From Natrinema salsiterrestre (GTDB lineage: Archaea > Halobacteriota > Halobacteria > Halobacteriales > Natrialbaceae), in contig NZ_JAMQOT010000001.1 in assembly GCF_029502005.1 (NCBI RefSeq), forward strand, positions 62,001 through 126,000: DNA of 64,000 nucleotides, given 5' to 3'. Below the pieces are notes generated by a model, which saw nothing but the letters and a program-made list of their open reading frames with translations, ran no database searches and was not told the DNA's origin. The first letter of the stretch is position 1, and the number at the start of each line of letters is the position of its first letter. Positions 54,501 through 60,665 of this stretch are shown here, in pieces. The translations under genes were made by a program, and so were the position numbers.

Positions 54501-55886
54501 TTGCGTCTGGCTCACCGCGCCGTCACCGGCACCGAACGCGGCCGCCTGAACCTGTTCGACGGTGACCGCCTGTCGCTGGAGCGCGCTGGTAACCGCACCC
54601 TCCGCGGCACCGGTCGCTGCCGACTGAATCTGCGTGATCGACACCGCCTGTCGCTGGACGAGCGCGCCGCCCGCGGCCCCGTCGGCGGCGGCCTGGATCT
54701 GTTCGACCGTTGCCTCCTGACTCTGCGATATCGCACCTTTCGCCGCACCGAAGGAGGCTTCCTGTACCTGCGTGATCGAGATTCGCTGGATCTGCACGAT
54801 GGTGACGGATTGCACCTGCTTCACCGAGCCCCGACTCGCACCGCGAGCCGCGGCCTGCGTCTGCTCGACCGAGACCTCCTGTTCCTGCACGAGCGCACCC
54901 TTCGCCGCCCCGGCCGCGGCTTTCTGAATCTGTTTGATCGTGGCTCGCTGGCGCTGCTCGGTTTCGACGCGCTGTTCCTGTCGGACGTCCACCCGTTGCT
55001 CCTGTTCGAGCGCGGCCCGCGTGCTCCCCTCGAGCGCGCCGGCGGCCGCACCGATCGCCGCATGCTGGACGTGCTCGAGGGTCACCCGCTGGCGCTGTTC
55101 GACCGATATCGACTGGTATTGCGTCAGGGCACCGTAGGCCGATCCCTGCGCGGCTTCCTGAATCTTCGAGACTTTCCCGACGTCTTTCGTGCCCGCTTCG
55201 CTCGCGGCACCCGCGGCCGCACCCGCGCTCGCGACCTGTATCTGTTCGGCACTCACGCGCTGGCTCTGAGCGACCGCACCGTGTGCCCCGCCCCAAGTCG
55301 CGCTCTGTAACTGGGTGGCGTTTACCGACTGGGACTGCGAGAGTCCGCCGGCCGTCGCGCCGCCGACTGCGGCTTGGATCTGCGTCACGTTCACCGACTG
55401 TTCCTGGATCAGCGTCCCGTGAACGGCCCCTTTGGTCGCTGCCTGCACCTGCTCGGCCTCGACGGTCTGGGACTGCGACACCGACTCTCGAGCGCCCTCG
55501 AGCGCTGCCGTCCGCTGTTCCTGAGTCACCTCGATCCCCTGGGACTGAACGAGCGCGATCCCCTGGTCGACGCCGGCCTCGACGGCCGCCGTCTGTTCCT
55601 GGCTGACCGTCGTCTGCGTGGTAATACCGACGTCCGCTGCGGGCGGCCCCGCATCCACCAGGTCGAATTGCGACGCGGCTGTCGGTTCTGCGTCCACCCG
55701 AGAATCGTCTCCGTGAAGTGTAGCCTGTTCCCCGCCCCCGAGTTGCGATTCGATCGATCCGTCGACGTCCCCGTTCTCGGGCTCCGTGACCGCCCCGGGA
55801 TTGCCGCCGAGTACCGGGAGCGCGACGACGCTTCCGACCATCGCGGCCGCGACCAGCACGACGATCGTAGTGCGACTCGGACTCAT
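51522..55886 (-). CDS. Secreted giant repeat protein with Q-x-Q/GAAxGA array, DUF7282 and CARDB domains
   Basis: A 1454-residue exported protein. Signal peptide at 1-24 (TTIVVLVAAAMVGSVVALPV). Residues 92-530: about sixteen 23-residue units of consensus xVxVEQVQAAAxGAAxGAxxQxQ. Residues about 566-690: DUF7282-like domain, then three more related units of about 90 residues (DQxGDGETL, VPYTITAEYDGE, LEPPLEANA). Then a Cys-containing beta domain, two CARDB-like Ig domains (VSPVERGAQIEV-type), and a tail of (PEQ)n ending SPPGVSTGGAGE. No PGF-CTERM or C-terminal anchor is visible, so it is secreted or bound by other means. Likely an adhesin or surface structure; function unknown. Codon usage matches the genome. 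Confidence 0.8.
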   Translation of the reverse strand: MSPSRTTIVVLVAAAMVGSVVALPVLGGNPGAVTEPENGDVDGSIESQLGGGEQATLHGDDSRVDAEPTAASQFDLVDAGPPAADVGITTQTTVSQEQTAAVEAGVDQGIALVQSQGIEVTQEQRTAALEGARESVSQSQTVEAEQVQAATKGAVHGTLIQEQSVNVTQIQAAVGGATAGGLSQSQSVNATQLQSATWGGAHGAVAQSQRVSAEQIQVASAGAAAGAASEAGTKDVGKVSKIQEAAQGSAYGALTQYQSISVEQRQRVTLEHVQHAAIGAAAGALEGSTRAALEQEQRVDVRQEQRVETEQRQRATIKQIQKAAAGAAKGALVQEQEVSVEQTQAAARGASRGSVKQVQSVTIVQIQRISITQVQEASFGAAKGAISQSQEATVEQIQAAADGAAGGALVQRQAVSITQIQSAATGAAEGAVTSALQRQAVTVEQVQAAAFGAGDGAVSQTQIVDVTQVQRLASGAASGALVQSQAATVTQVQIAARTASTETAQVVQSQRISITQLQTLTQETAADATAFAIESDTADVTVITQHVEVEVVQRIETIDRIEGTASIDFSDQEGAGEEVTIDEVSLSEGGFVAVYEGVAVDADPDDIRGVSSYLEDGEHENVTIELDEPLAASTALVAVAHLDTDGDETFQYAESDGETDVPYVTDGGAPVIDGAFVTVTDEPAEPTGTLSVADQVGDGDTLDVAAANASVPYTVIAEYDGETVESDTFAADEGVTNLTLDLEPPLEANASIDVSVVGEDGTALANETIEYAIADELDEPEATLSVDDQEGEGETLEIDAASATVPYTITAEYDGERVDSDTFEANETVAEQTIELEPPLEANATVDVSVRDAADDAVLANDSIEYAVVEPDPEEPTANLTVADQTGDGETITVTSANASVAYAITVTDETGTQLAVSETFAANETIGPMEFDLEPPLEENATLEVAVVAAEDGTSLETDSVAYAVDGEVEDFDVEFTSCSRAVVTASLEEGDQVAASTGFYDQAGFGNTIIEDFVTVGDDVEAPFTGTIVFEIGDERNVTTEGDEVFVEMPDYGTFGTYISGISSPEAVPFAGIDYGNPSAEACDDAARPDLPSLSVAETTPTDDGIDVTFGYENPNGATMAGNSQFVDGTTTDEPPSELEPGENAFTVEWTPASDDERLVWQVDFGNYGYDDPVTAATPPAGEIGASEPAAFGVSISEVTSPVERGAQIEVATEVQNLGGEAGTQTVSVAIGDETVGSESVTLEAGETQSLSFAFETAALEPGDYPLEVATETETAETTVSIEESGEPAEFAITEISAPESGVAGEEVPVTAIVENQGDLEGTGTVTYSVDEQAVAQSTVSLAGGQSAEIPFSSTLPEGTSTHTVATDDDQVTVTIEATPAEATGSDGNAGPEAPLEDPDQPEQSEQPEQPEQPEQPEQPEQPEQPEQPNQSGAADENGESPPGVSTGGAGE
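51594..51686 (-). repeat. 9-bp tandem repeats coding for Pro-Glu-Gln
   Basis: About ten degenerate 9-bp units (plus strand GGCTGTTCG and variants such as GGTTGTTCC, GGCTGCTCA) encode PEQ, with SEQ, DQ and NQ variants at the edges. The repeat can expand by slippage in frame, as 9 bp keeps the frame. It forms a hydrophilic stalk near the C-terminus of the secreted protein. Confidence 0.9.
54297..55613 (-). repeat. Array of about sixteen 23-residue Q-x-Q/GAAxGA units
   Basis: Each unit of 69 bp codes for a V-x-V-x-Q-x-Q strand-like part, an AAxGAAxGA glycine-zipper part and an LVQxQ link. Several units carry 8- or 16-residue additions of the strand part (for example RISITQVQ after SVTIVQIQ). 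DNA copies are diverged, so the array is old rather than a recent expansion. Confidence 0.85.
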
Positions 55887-56380
55887 CGGACGATTCCTCC
55901 CGCCTCTGTGCCCGTCGAGTTCGTTGCTCCGGTTGTCATACCAGACCGTTTCCGAGCACCTCGTCCGTCACGCACCCACTCTCCGGATACCCACCTCCGG
56001 TCTCCTCTTCGGAGCCCTGATTTTGCCTCGTTGTACCTCGAACCGCCACCCTTCACACTACGGAATCGCATTTTCCCACACGGGGCGGAATCGGTCTATA
56101 AGACCGCCGGTCGTTTCAGTTACCGATCCGAGACAATACGCTCTTACTCCGCCCGTTCGACGAAGTGCGACCGTAGACGACCGGAAGAAGCCCGGAAAGT
56201 ACGATCCCGAACCAGCAGACCGGAGTCGAGACTGTCCTCGACGCTGGAAGGAATCACACTGTTTCGTCCCGGACTCGAGTGTGTCGACGCGAGCGACCCC
56301 ACTTCGGAGAAAACGTCAATAATACTGGCGTAAATCTCGGAAACCGAAGTCTTCATCCGGGTTTACGAACGAGAGGGGCT
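55887..56380. other. Divergent promoter region between the secreted repeat protein and bioY
   Basis: About 490 bp without a supported gene. It must hold both promoters. A CGTCAATAATACTGG segment near 56314-56326 may be the TATA element of bioY, with an inverted pair CGTAAA/TTTACG downstream. The left half is moderately GC-rich with no repeats noted. Confidence 0.5.
56329..56367. promoter_or_regulatory. CGTAAA-N27-TTTACG inverted pair before bioY
   Basis: The arms (56329-56334, 56362-56367) flank the expected transcription start of bioY, 15-50 bp before its ATG. BirA sites in other prokaryotes use GTTTAC/GTAAAC arms, but with shorter spacers (about 14-16 bp), so the match is only suggestive. 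Confidence 0.25.
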
Positions 56381-56968
56381 ATGGCAACAGAGCAAAATTC
56401 CGTCGATCTCGTCGACGACACCGTCGTTCGGCAGTTCGCTCGAGCCGCACTACTCGCGGCGCTAATCGGTGCGACGGCAGCGGTGTCAATTCCGATACCG
56501 TTTTCGCCGGAACCGATCACGTTACAGGTACTGTTCGTCTTCCTCGCGGGACTCGTCCTCGGTCCGGTCTGGGGATTCGTCTCGCTCGTGCTCTACCTCG
56601 CCGCGGGGGCCGTCGGCGCCCCGGTGTTCGCCGGCCTGAACGGTGGTGTCGGAGTGCTCGTCGGGAACTCGGGCGGCTATCTCTGGTCGTATCCGATCGC
56701 CGCGGCACTGATCGGCTTCATCGTCCACCGCGGCACGGAACTCCGGGATCTCACCGCGGTTTGGCTCCCGGTCATCGTCGGTGCACTCCTCGCGGGGACG
56801 ATCGTCATCTACGGCATGGGGACGGCGTACATGGCCTGGCTGCTCGAGCTAGGTGCCTGGGAAGCCCTCAGTCTCGGCGCGTTCCCGTTCATCCCCGTCG
56901 AAATCCTCAAGATGATCGCCGCGATCGCCATCGTCAGATCCGGCGGGCTTCGGCCGGTTCGATCATAA
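56381..56968 (+). CDS. bioY: Biotin transporter substrate-binding subunit BioY
   Basis: A 195-residue ECF-transporter S-component with about six transmembrane helices. Signatures are ALLAALIGATAAVSIPIPFS, PITLQVLFVFLAGLVLGPVWG, GAPVFAGLNGGVGVLVGNSGGYLWSYPIAA (biotin-binding region) and FIPVEILKMIAAIAI. It captures biotin with high affinity and works with the adjacent energy module at 56981 and 57735. The 13-bp gap to the next gene indicates an operon. BirA in the same window suggests biotin is used and probably regulated. Confidence 0.95.
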   Translation: MATEQNSVDLVDDTVVRQFARAALLAALIGATAAVSIPIPFSPEPITLQVLFVFLAGLVLGPVWGFVSLVLYLAAGAVGAPVFAGLNGGVGVLVGNSGGYLWSYPIAAALIGFIVHRGTELRDLTAVWLPVIVGALLAGTIVIYGMGTAYMAWLLELGAWEALSLGAFPFIPVEILKMIAAIAIVRSGGLRPVRS

Positions 56969-56980
56969 CGCCACGAGACG

Positions 56981-57685
56981 ATGATCGAGTTCCAGTCGGT
57001 CTCCCACGCCTTCGACGACGTCGCCGTGCTCGAGGACGTTTCGCTGTCGCTCGGCGACGGCGAGTTCGTCCTGCTCGCGGGAGCCAACGGCAGCGGGAAG
57101 ACGACGCTGTTGCGCCACTGCAACGGATTGCTGACCCCCGATTCGGGCGACGTGCTCGTCGACGGTACACCCGTCGTGGACGATCTGATCGCCGCTCGCT
57201 CGAGCGTCGGAATGGTGTTCCAGCACCCGCGCGACCAGTTCGTCGCCGCAACTGTCGGCGCCGACGTCGCCTTCGGTCCCGAAAACCTCGGGCTGGCGCG
57301 CGAGGAGATCGACCGCCGAGTCGACGCGGCGCTCGAGGCGGTGAACATGGCCGGCCGGGACGACGACCGAATCGACACCCTCTCTGGGGGCGAGCAGTCC
57401 CGCGTCGCGATCGCGGGCGCGCTCGCGATGGAACCCACCCATCTCGTCCTCGACGAACCCTTCACCGGACTCGACGAGCCCGCTCGCCGCTCGGTCCTCG
57501 AGCGGCTCGAGTCCCTGTCGGCCGACGGAACCGGGATCCTCCTCGCGACCCACGACTTGCGTGACGTGACTGGTCTCGCCGATCGCGTGATCGCTATGCG
57601 AGACGGGCGCGTCGCCGTCGACGGACCGCCCGAGCACGCACTGACCGAACTCGACGGGCTCGAGATACGCGTTCCGGAGCAGTGA
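56981..57685 (+). CDS. bioM: ECF transporter ATPase (BioM/CbiO type)
   Basis: A 234-residue ABC ATPase. Walker A GANGSGKTT at 33-41, Q-loop MVFQHPRDQFVAATV near 79, signature LSGGEQSRVAIAGALA near 135, Walker B HLVLDEPFTGLD, and H-loop ATHDLRDV. The Q-loop DQF sequence is typical of ECF ATPases rather than of ABC importers with periplasmic proteins. It forms the energy module with BioN. Only one ATPase gene is present in the cluster, so it probably acts as a homodimer. Confidence 0.93.
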   Translation: MIEFQSVSHAFDDVAVLEDVSLSLGDGEFVLLAGANGSGKTTLLRHCNGLLTPDSGDVLVDGTPVVDDLIAARSSVGMVFQHPRDQFVAATVGADVAFGPENLGLAREEIDRRVDAALEAVNMAGRDDDRIDTLSGGEQSRVAIAGALAMEPTHLVLDEPFTGLDEPARRSVLERLESLSADGTGILLATHDLRDVTGLADRVIAMRDGRVAVDGPPEHALTELDGLEIRVPEQ

Positions 57686-57734
57686 TCGAGATGGTCGAAC
57701 CGTTACCGCCGATACGCGACGGGGGAATGCCCCA

Positions 57735-58439
57735 GTGCTGACGTTCGAACCAGACGAGACGCTCGCACACCGTCTCGACCCGCGGAGCAAGCTGGCGGTC
57801 CAGATCGGGTTCGCCGCGACCGCCCTCGCACACCCGACGCCGCGGGCGCTGATCGTTCTCTCCGTGCTGACGGGACTCCTGCTGGCGGCGGCGAGCGTGT
57901 CGCTCCGCCGCACGCTCGTCGCCTACCGCTTCGCGCTGATCGTCCTCGTCCTCGCACCGATACTGTCGGGACTCTCCCTCGGCACCCCGTGGTTCGATCG
58001 ACCCGCCGCCGTCACGTCGGGGCTGGCGAGCTACCGCGTCCTCCTCATTCTGCTCGTCAGCGCGGCCTACGTCAGATCGACTCCGGTGCGCGCGTCTCGA
58101 GCGGCGATCCAGCGGACGATTCCCGGAAAGCCGGGACAGGTACTCGGCACGGGTATCGCGCTCGTCTTCCGCTTCCTTCCCGTGCTGCAGAGCGATCTCC
58201 GGACGATCCGCGAGGCGATGGCCGCCCGTCTGGGAACCGAACGCGGCGCGATCGACCGCGCCAGCACGATCGGGACGCTCGGCATCACGCGCGCGTTCAA
58301 CCGCGCCGATCGGCTCTCGCTCGCACTGCAGGCGCGGTGCTTCGCGTGGAATCCCACGCTTCCACCGCTCGAGTTCTCTCGTGTGGATTACCCCGCGCTC
58401 GTCCTCGCCATCGGACTCGCGCTCTCCGCCTTCTACTAG
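57735..58439 (+). CDS. bioN: ECF transporter transmembrane subunit (BioN/CbiQ type)
   Basis: A 234-residue membrane protein of the EcfT family. Start LTFEPDETLAHRLDPRSKLAVQIG is family-typical, with about five helices. Coupling motifs: REAMAARLGTERG near residue 160 and LALQARCFAWNP near 200. The second motif has ARC in place of the usual ARG. It starts at GTG (57735) because in-frame ATG choices upstream are lacking. It completes the BioY-BioM-BioN biotin transporter operon. Confidence 0.92.
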   Translation: MLTFEPDETLAHRLDPRSKLAVQIGFAATALAHPTPRALIVLSVLTGLLLAAASVSLRRTLVAYRFALIVLVLAPILSGLSLGTPWFDRPAAVTSGLASYRVLLILLVSAAYVRSTPVRASRAAIQRTIPGKPGQVLGTGIALVFRFLPVLQSDLRTIREAMAARLGTERGAIDRASTIGTLGITRAFNRADRLSLALQARCFAWNPTLPPLEFSRVDYPALVLAIGLALSAFY

Positions 58440-58461
58440 CCGCCAACCGCGTTCGAGTGCC

Positions 58462-58848
58462 TCATTCCGCTTCGAACTCGACCGTCTCGATCTCCCCGAT
58501 ACGCTCTTCGACCGACGTCGCGACTGACTCGACGCGCTCGACGTCGCCGATCTCCTCGACGATCTCGACCGCGGCCGGAATCGCCCGGAAATCCGTCACG
58601 CGTGCCCCGTCGAACTCCGCGTGTGCACGGTCGTGACTGTGGCTCTCCAGCCGCTCGAGTCGAGCGACGCCGTCCCCGTCGACGTCGAACCGGAACCACG
58701 GTGCACCGTAGGTGACTTTTTTCTTCCCGACGCTGGTCTCGTGGGTCGTCTCGTAGGAGAGCCGAAGCTCGACGGCCTCGAGTCGTCCAGCGTGGTCGTA
58801 CGACGCCGACACGTCCTCGACGGTTACCACCAGCTCCCTGTCCGTCAT
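58462..58848 (-). CDS. Conserved haloarchaeal hypothetical protein
   Basis: A 128-residue protein MTDRELVVTVEDVSASYDHA followed by RLEAVELRLSYETTHETS and KKKVTYGAPWFRFDVDGDGVARLERLE. It looks like a beta-rich domain followed by a helical acidic C-terminus (VEIVEEIGDVERVESVATSVEERIGEI). No named family is recognised. I use the ATG at 58848; a longer frame to 59073 has an unlikely basic N-terminus. It is convergent with bioN, 22 bp apart. Confidence 0.65.
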   Translation of the reverse strand: MTDRELVVTVEDVSASYDHAGRLEAVELRLSYETTHETSVGKKKVTYGAPWFRFDVDGDGVARLERLESHSHDRAHAEFDGARVTDFRAIPAAVEIVEEIGDVERVESVATSVEERIGEIETVEFEAE

Positions 58849-59105
58849 GGCAGTCGGATACATCCGACGGGCCAAAACAGTTGGCATCCCTAGACTTACT
58901 CGCGTAGAACTGCGTCGAAACCGTCTTGAGAAACGAGTTCTCCGGCCGAGCAACCGTCGGACTCCAGTTGCGCTACGAGGGAGAACCGCGGGTCCACACC
59001 GCACCAGAGAACAACTGGTCAGGATTCGCTCGGCAGGCTGCGATCTCCGCCCCTTCGTCCCGGAATCGCTCAACTGCCCGTCCGAGGCGAAAGAGGTGCG
59101 TTCGG

Positions 59106-59141
59106 CCGCTCGAGTGAGTCGAGTCCGATCGACTCGAGCGG
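59106..59141. repeat. 10-bp inverted repeat
   Basis: CCGCTCGAGT (59106-59115) and ACTCGAGCGG (59132-59141) are exact complements with a 16-bp spacer that itself contains GAGTCGAG/CGACTC. It could be an operator, a terminator or an end of a decayed element. No adjacent gene allows a choice. Confidence 0.4.
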
Positions 59142-59563
59142 TAGGTCGGTCATTCTATATCGCGGCTATTGGTTTATTAGATGGGTCTGGGACACGCGGA
59201 GTGGAGACGGATGGACTCGAGCGGTTCGTGGCAGTACCGATAGCAGGGTCAGCTGTCGGGACTTCGGCGTAGCGACTACGAACCGGTAGAAAACGGTATC
59301 ACGGACGAGTTGTCGACTAACCAACGTCCTATTCCGGATCGAAAACGAGTGCTGATTCCTGACACGAGTACAGCCGTGGGTTTCTGATGGTGACAGACCA
59401 GGACACGTCACAGATTGGCATTCCCACGGTAGGAGATCCCCGGTCGGATGTCCGGGATTCGAGTCGAACCAGCGCCCCCGACTCGGACCGCGGCTTTCGG
59501 AGACTCGTCGGAACTCGGTCACCTCCGATCCGGACAGATACTACGTACGCCGACGGAATTTAT

Positions 59564-59581
59564 CCACGGCTAACGCTGTGG
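59564..59581. mobile_element. Possible remnant end hairpin of an IS200/IS605-type element
   Basis: CCACGGC-TAAC-GCTGTGG forms a 7-bp stem with one G-T-type mismatch, followed by GCTTTCTCC. Haloarchaeal IS200/IS605 elements end in similar CCCACGGC...GCCGTGGG hairpins. A related GCCGTGGGTTTCT lies at 59373-59385. No TnpA or TnpB coding sequence is left, so this is a weak call. Confidence 0.25.
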
Positions 59582-59826
59582 GCTTTCTCCCTACGGTCTG
59601 TAAAACGAAGCGGTCCGAACCGTCGTCGTAGCAATCTCCTCGCTCGGTACGTTCCCAGGGAAAGTTGCTACCCGGTAAGTGGCCGTCGAACCAGGGGGTC
59701 GAGGCGGTAATCAGCCGATCCCCGTCACCGGTTCGTTCCCCACCAATTCCCCGACCCGACATTCTACTCACCAGTACAGAGATGGTGAGCGAAATTCGAC
59801 TCCTATGCCTTGACGGGCTCACCATC

Positions 59827-59991
59827 TCAGAGAGCATCGGTGATTGCGGTTTTGATGCGTTCCCCCGCAGAGCCACGAGACGCAGAGAACCTCTCCGTGA
59901 TATCGATATCGCATTCGGAGTCGATTTTATCGGCAATTTCTCGAGGGAGAAGGGGCGAGATCGATTCTATGAGACGCTCGATCGGTTTCAC
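59827..59991 (-). CDS. Possible 54-residue protein (GTG start)
   Basis: The frame reads MKPIERLIESISPLLPREIA and continues DKIDSECDIDITERF, ending IKTAITDAL. The alternating hydrophobic and charged pattern predicts amphipathic helices and looks more protein-like than other frames of this region. It has a GTG start right after a stop codon and no clear promoter. It may be a remnant of a longer gene. No family recognised. Confidence 0.3.
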   Translation of the reverse strand: MKPIERLIESISPLLPREIADKIDSECDIDITERFSASRGSAGERIKTAITDAL

Positions 59992-60506
59992 CCACTGGTC
60001 CTATAGTCTGAGGTAAAGAATTTTATCTCATTCGATAGGCCCACATTCGGTCGAGTTCCGATAATCGCAGTACGGCGGCACGATTTTCCTATTGTTTCTA
60101 TATTCAAATAATGCAATAATATCCAAAACGATTAGAATTCTAATACGAATTTAACGAACCCGTATTCTATAATTAGGACGTCGACCCCGCCTCTCAATGG
60201 ATTGTATAATCGATTGACAAATTCTCCTGTGTTTCTGTCCAACACTGGGTCATCCCGTTGTTACTAATCCCGCTGGTTCTGTCACTCCGTGGCCGATCAC
60301 CGATGCAGGAAGTCTTCAGGTCGCGGTTCGCTTCACATGTGACGAAACCGCAGAAGACACAGTGTGAGGATCTGAATTACGGACGCAGCGAAGCAGCTTC
60401 CCGATTCAAATACGCCAGTCGCTCGCTCACACCTCACGTTCATTCACCGAGGCAGCAAGGCGCTTCGAGCCGTCACTCACTCCGTTCGTGACGACGTCGC
60501 AGAAAG

Positions 60507-60580
60507 AGCCGGTGGAGGGATTTGAACCCTCGACCTAATCCTTACGAAGGATTCGCTCTGCCAGTCTGAGCTACACCGGC
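60507..60580 (-). tRNA. tRNA-Thr (anticodon CGT)
   Basis: Read on the minus strand, the cloverleaf is complete: acceptor GCCGGTG/CACCGGC, D-arm GCTC..GAGC, anticodon stem AATCC/GGATT with loop TTCGTAA, and T-arm GAGGG-TTCAAAT-CCCTC. The anticodon CGT reads the ACG codon. No intron is present, CCA is not encoded, and the discriminator base is T. Confidence 0.95.
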
Positions 60581-60665
60581 GCGCATTCATTCGTAGGGCC
60601 GATATCGGCCATAAGGGTTGCGAATCGATCCGGTCGTGTGAAGACGTTACGCGACGACCGCGCAA

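Larger units (their letters stand above)
58849..60506. other. 1.66-kb gene-poor region with AT-rich core beside tRNA-Thr
   Basis: This is the longest interval without a recognisable gene. It contains two hairpins (59106-59141 and 59564-59581), a possible small gene at 59827-59991, and a distinctly AT-rich block around 60070-60230 unlike the rest of the window. It ends at the 3' side of tRNA-Thr, a typical attachment site for integrating elements. No integrase, transposase or direct copy of the tRNA 3' end was found by eye, so it may be a decayed insertion. Confidence 0.6.

Noticed and set aside
59450-59490. GGGATTCGAGTCGAACC resembling a tRNA T-arm
   Set aside because: No acceptor, D or anticodon stem can be formed around it, and it does not match the tRNA-Thr 3' end.
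59665-60006. 113-codon plus-strand frame in the decayed region
   Set aside because: Arg/Ser/Pro-rich start and no hydrophobic pattern; the opposite-strand 54-residue frame looks more protein-like.
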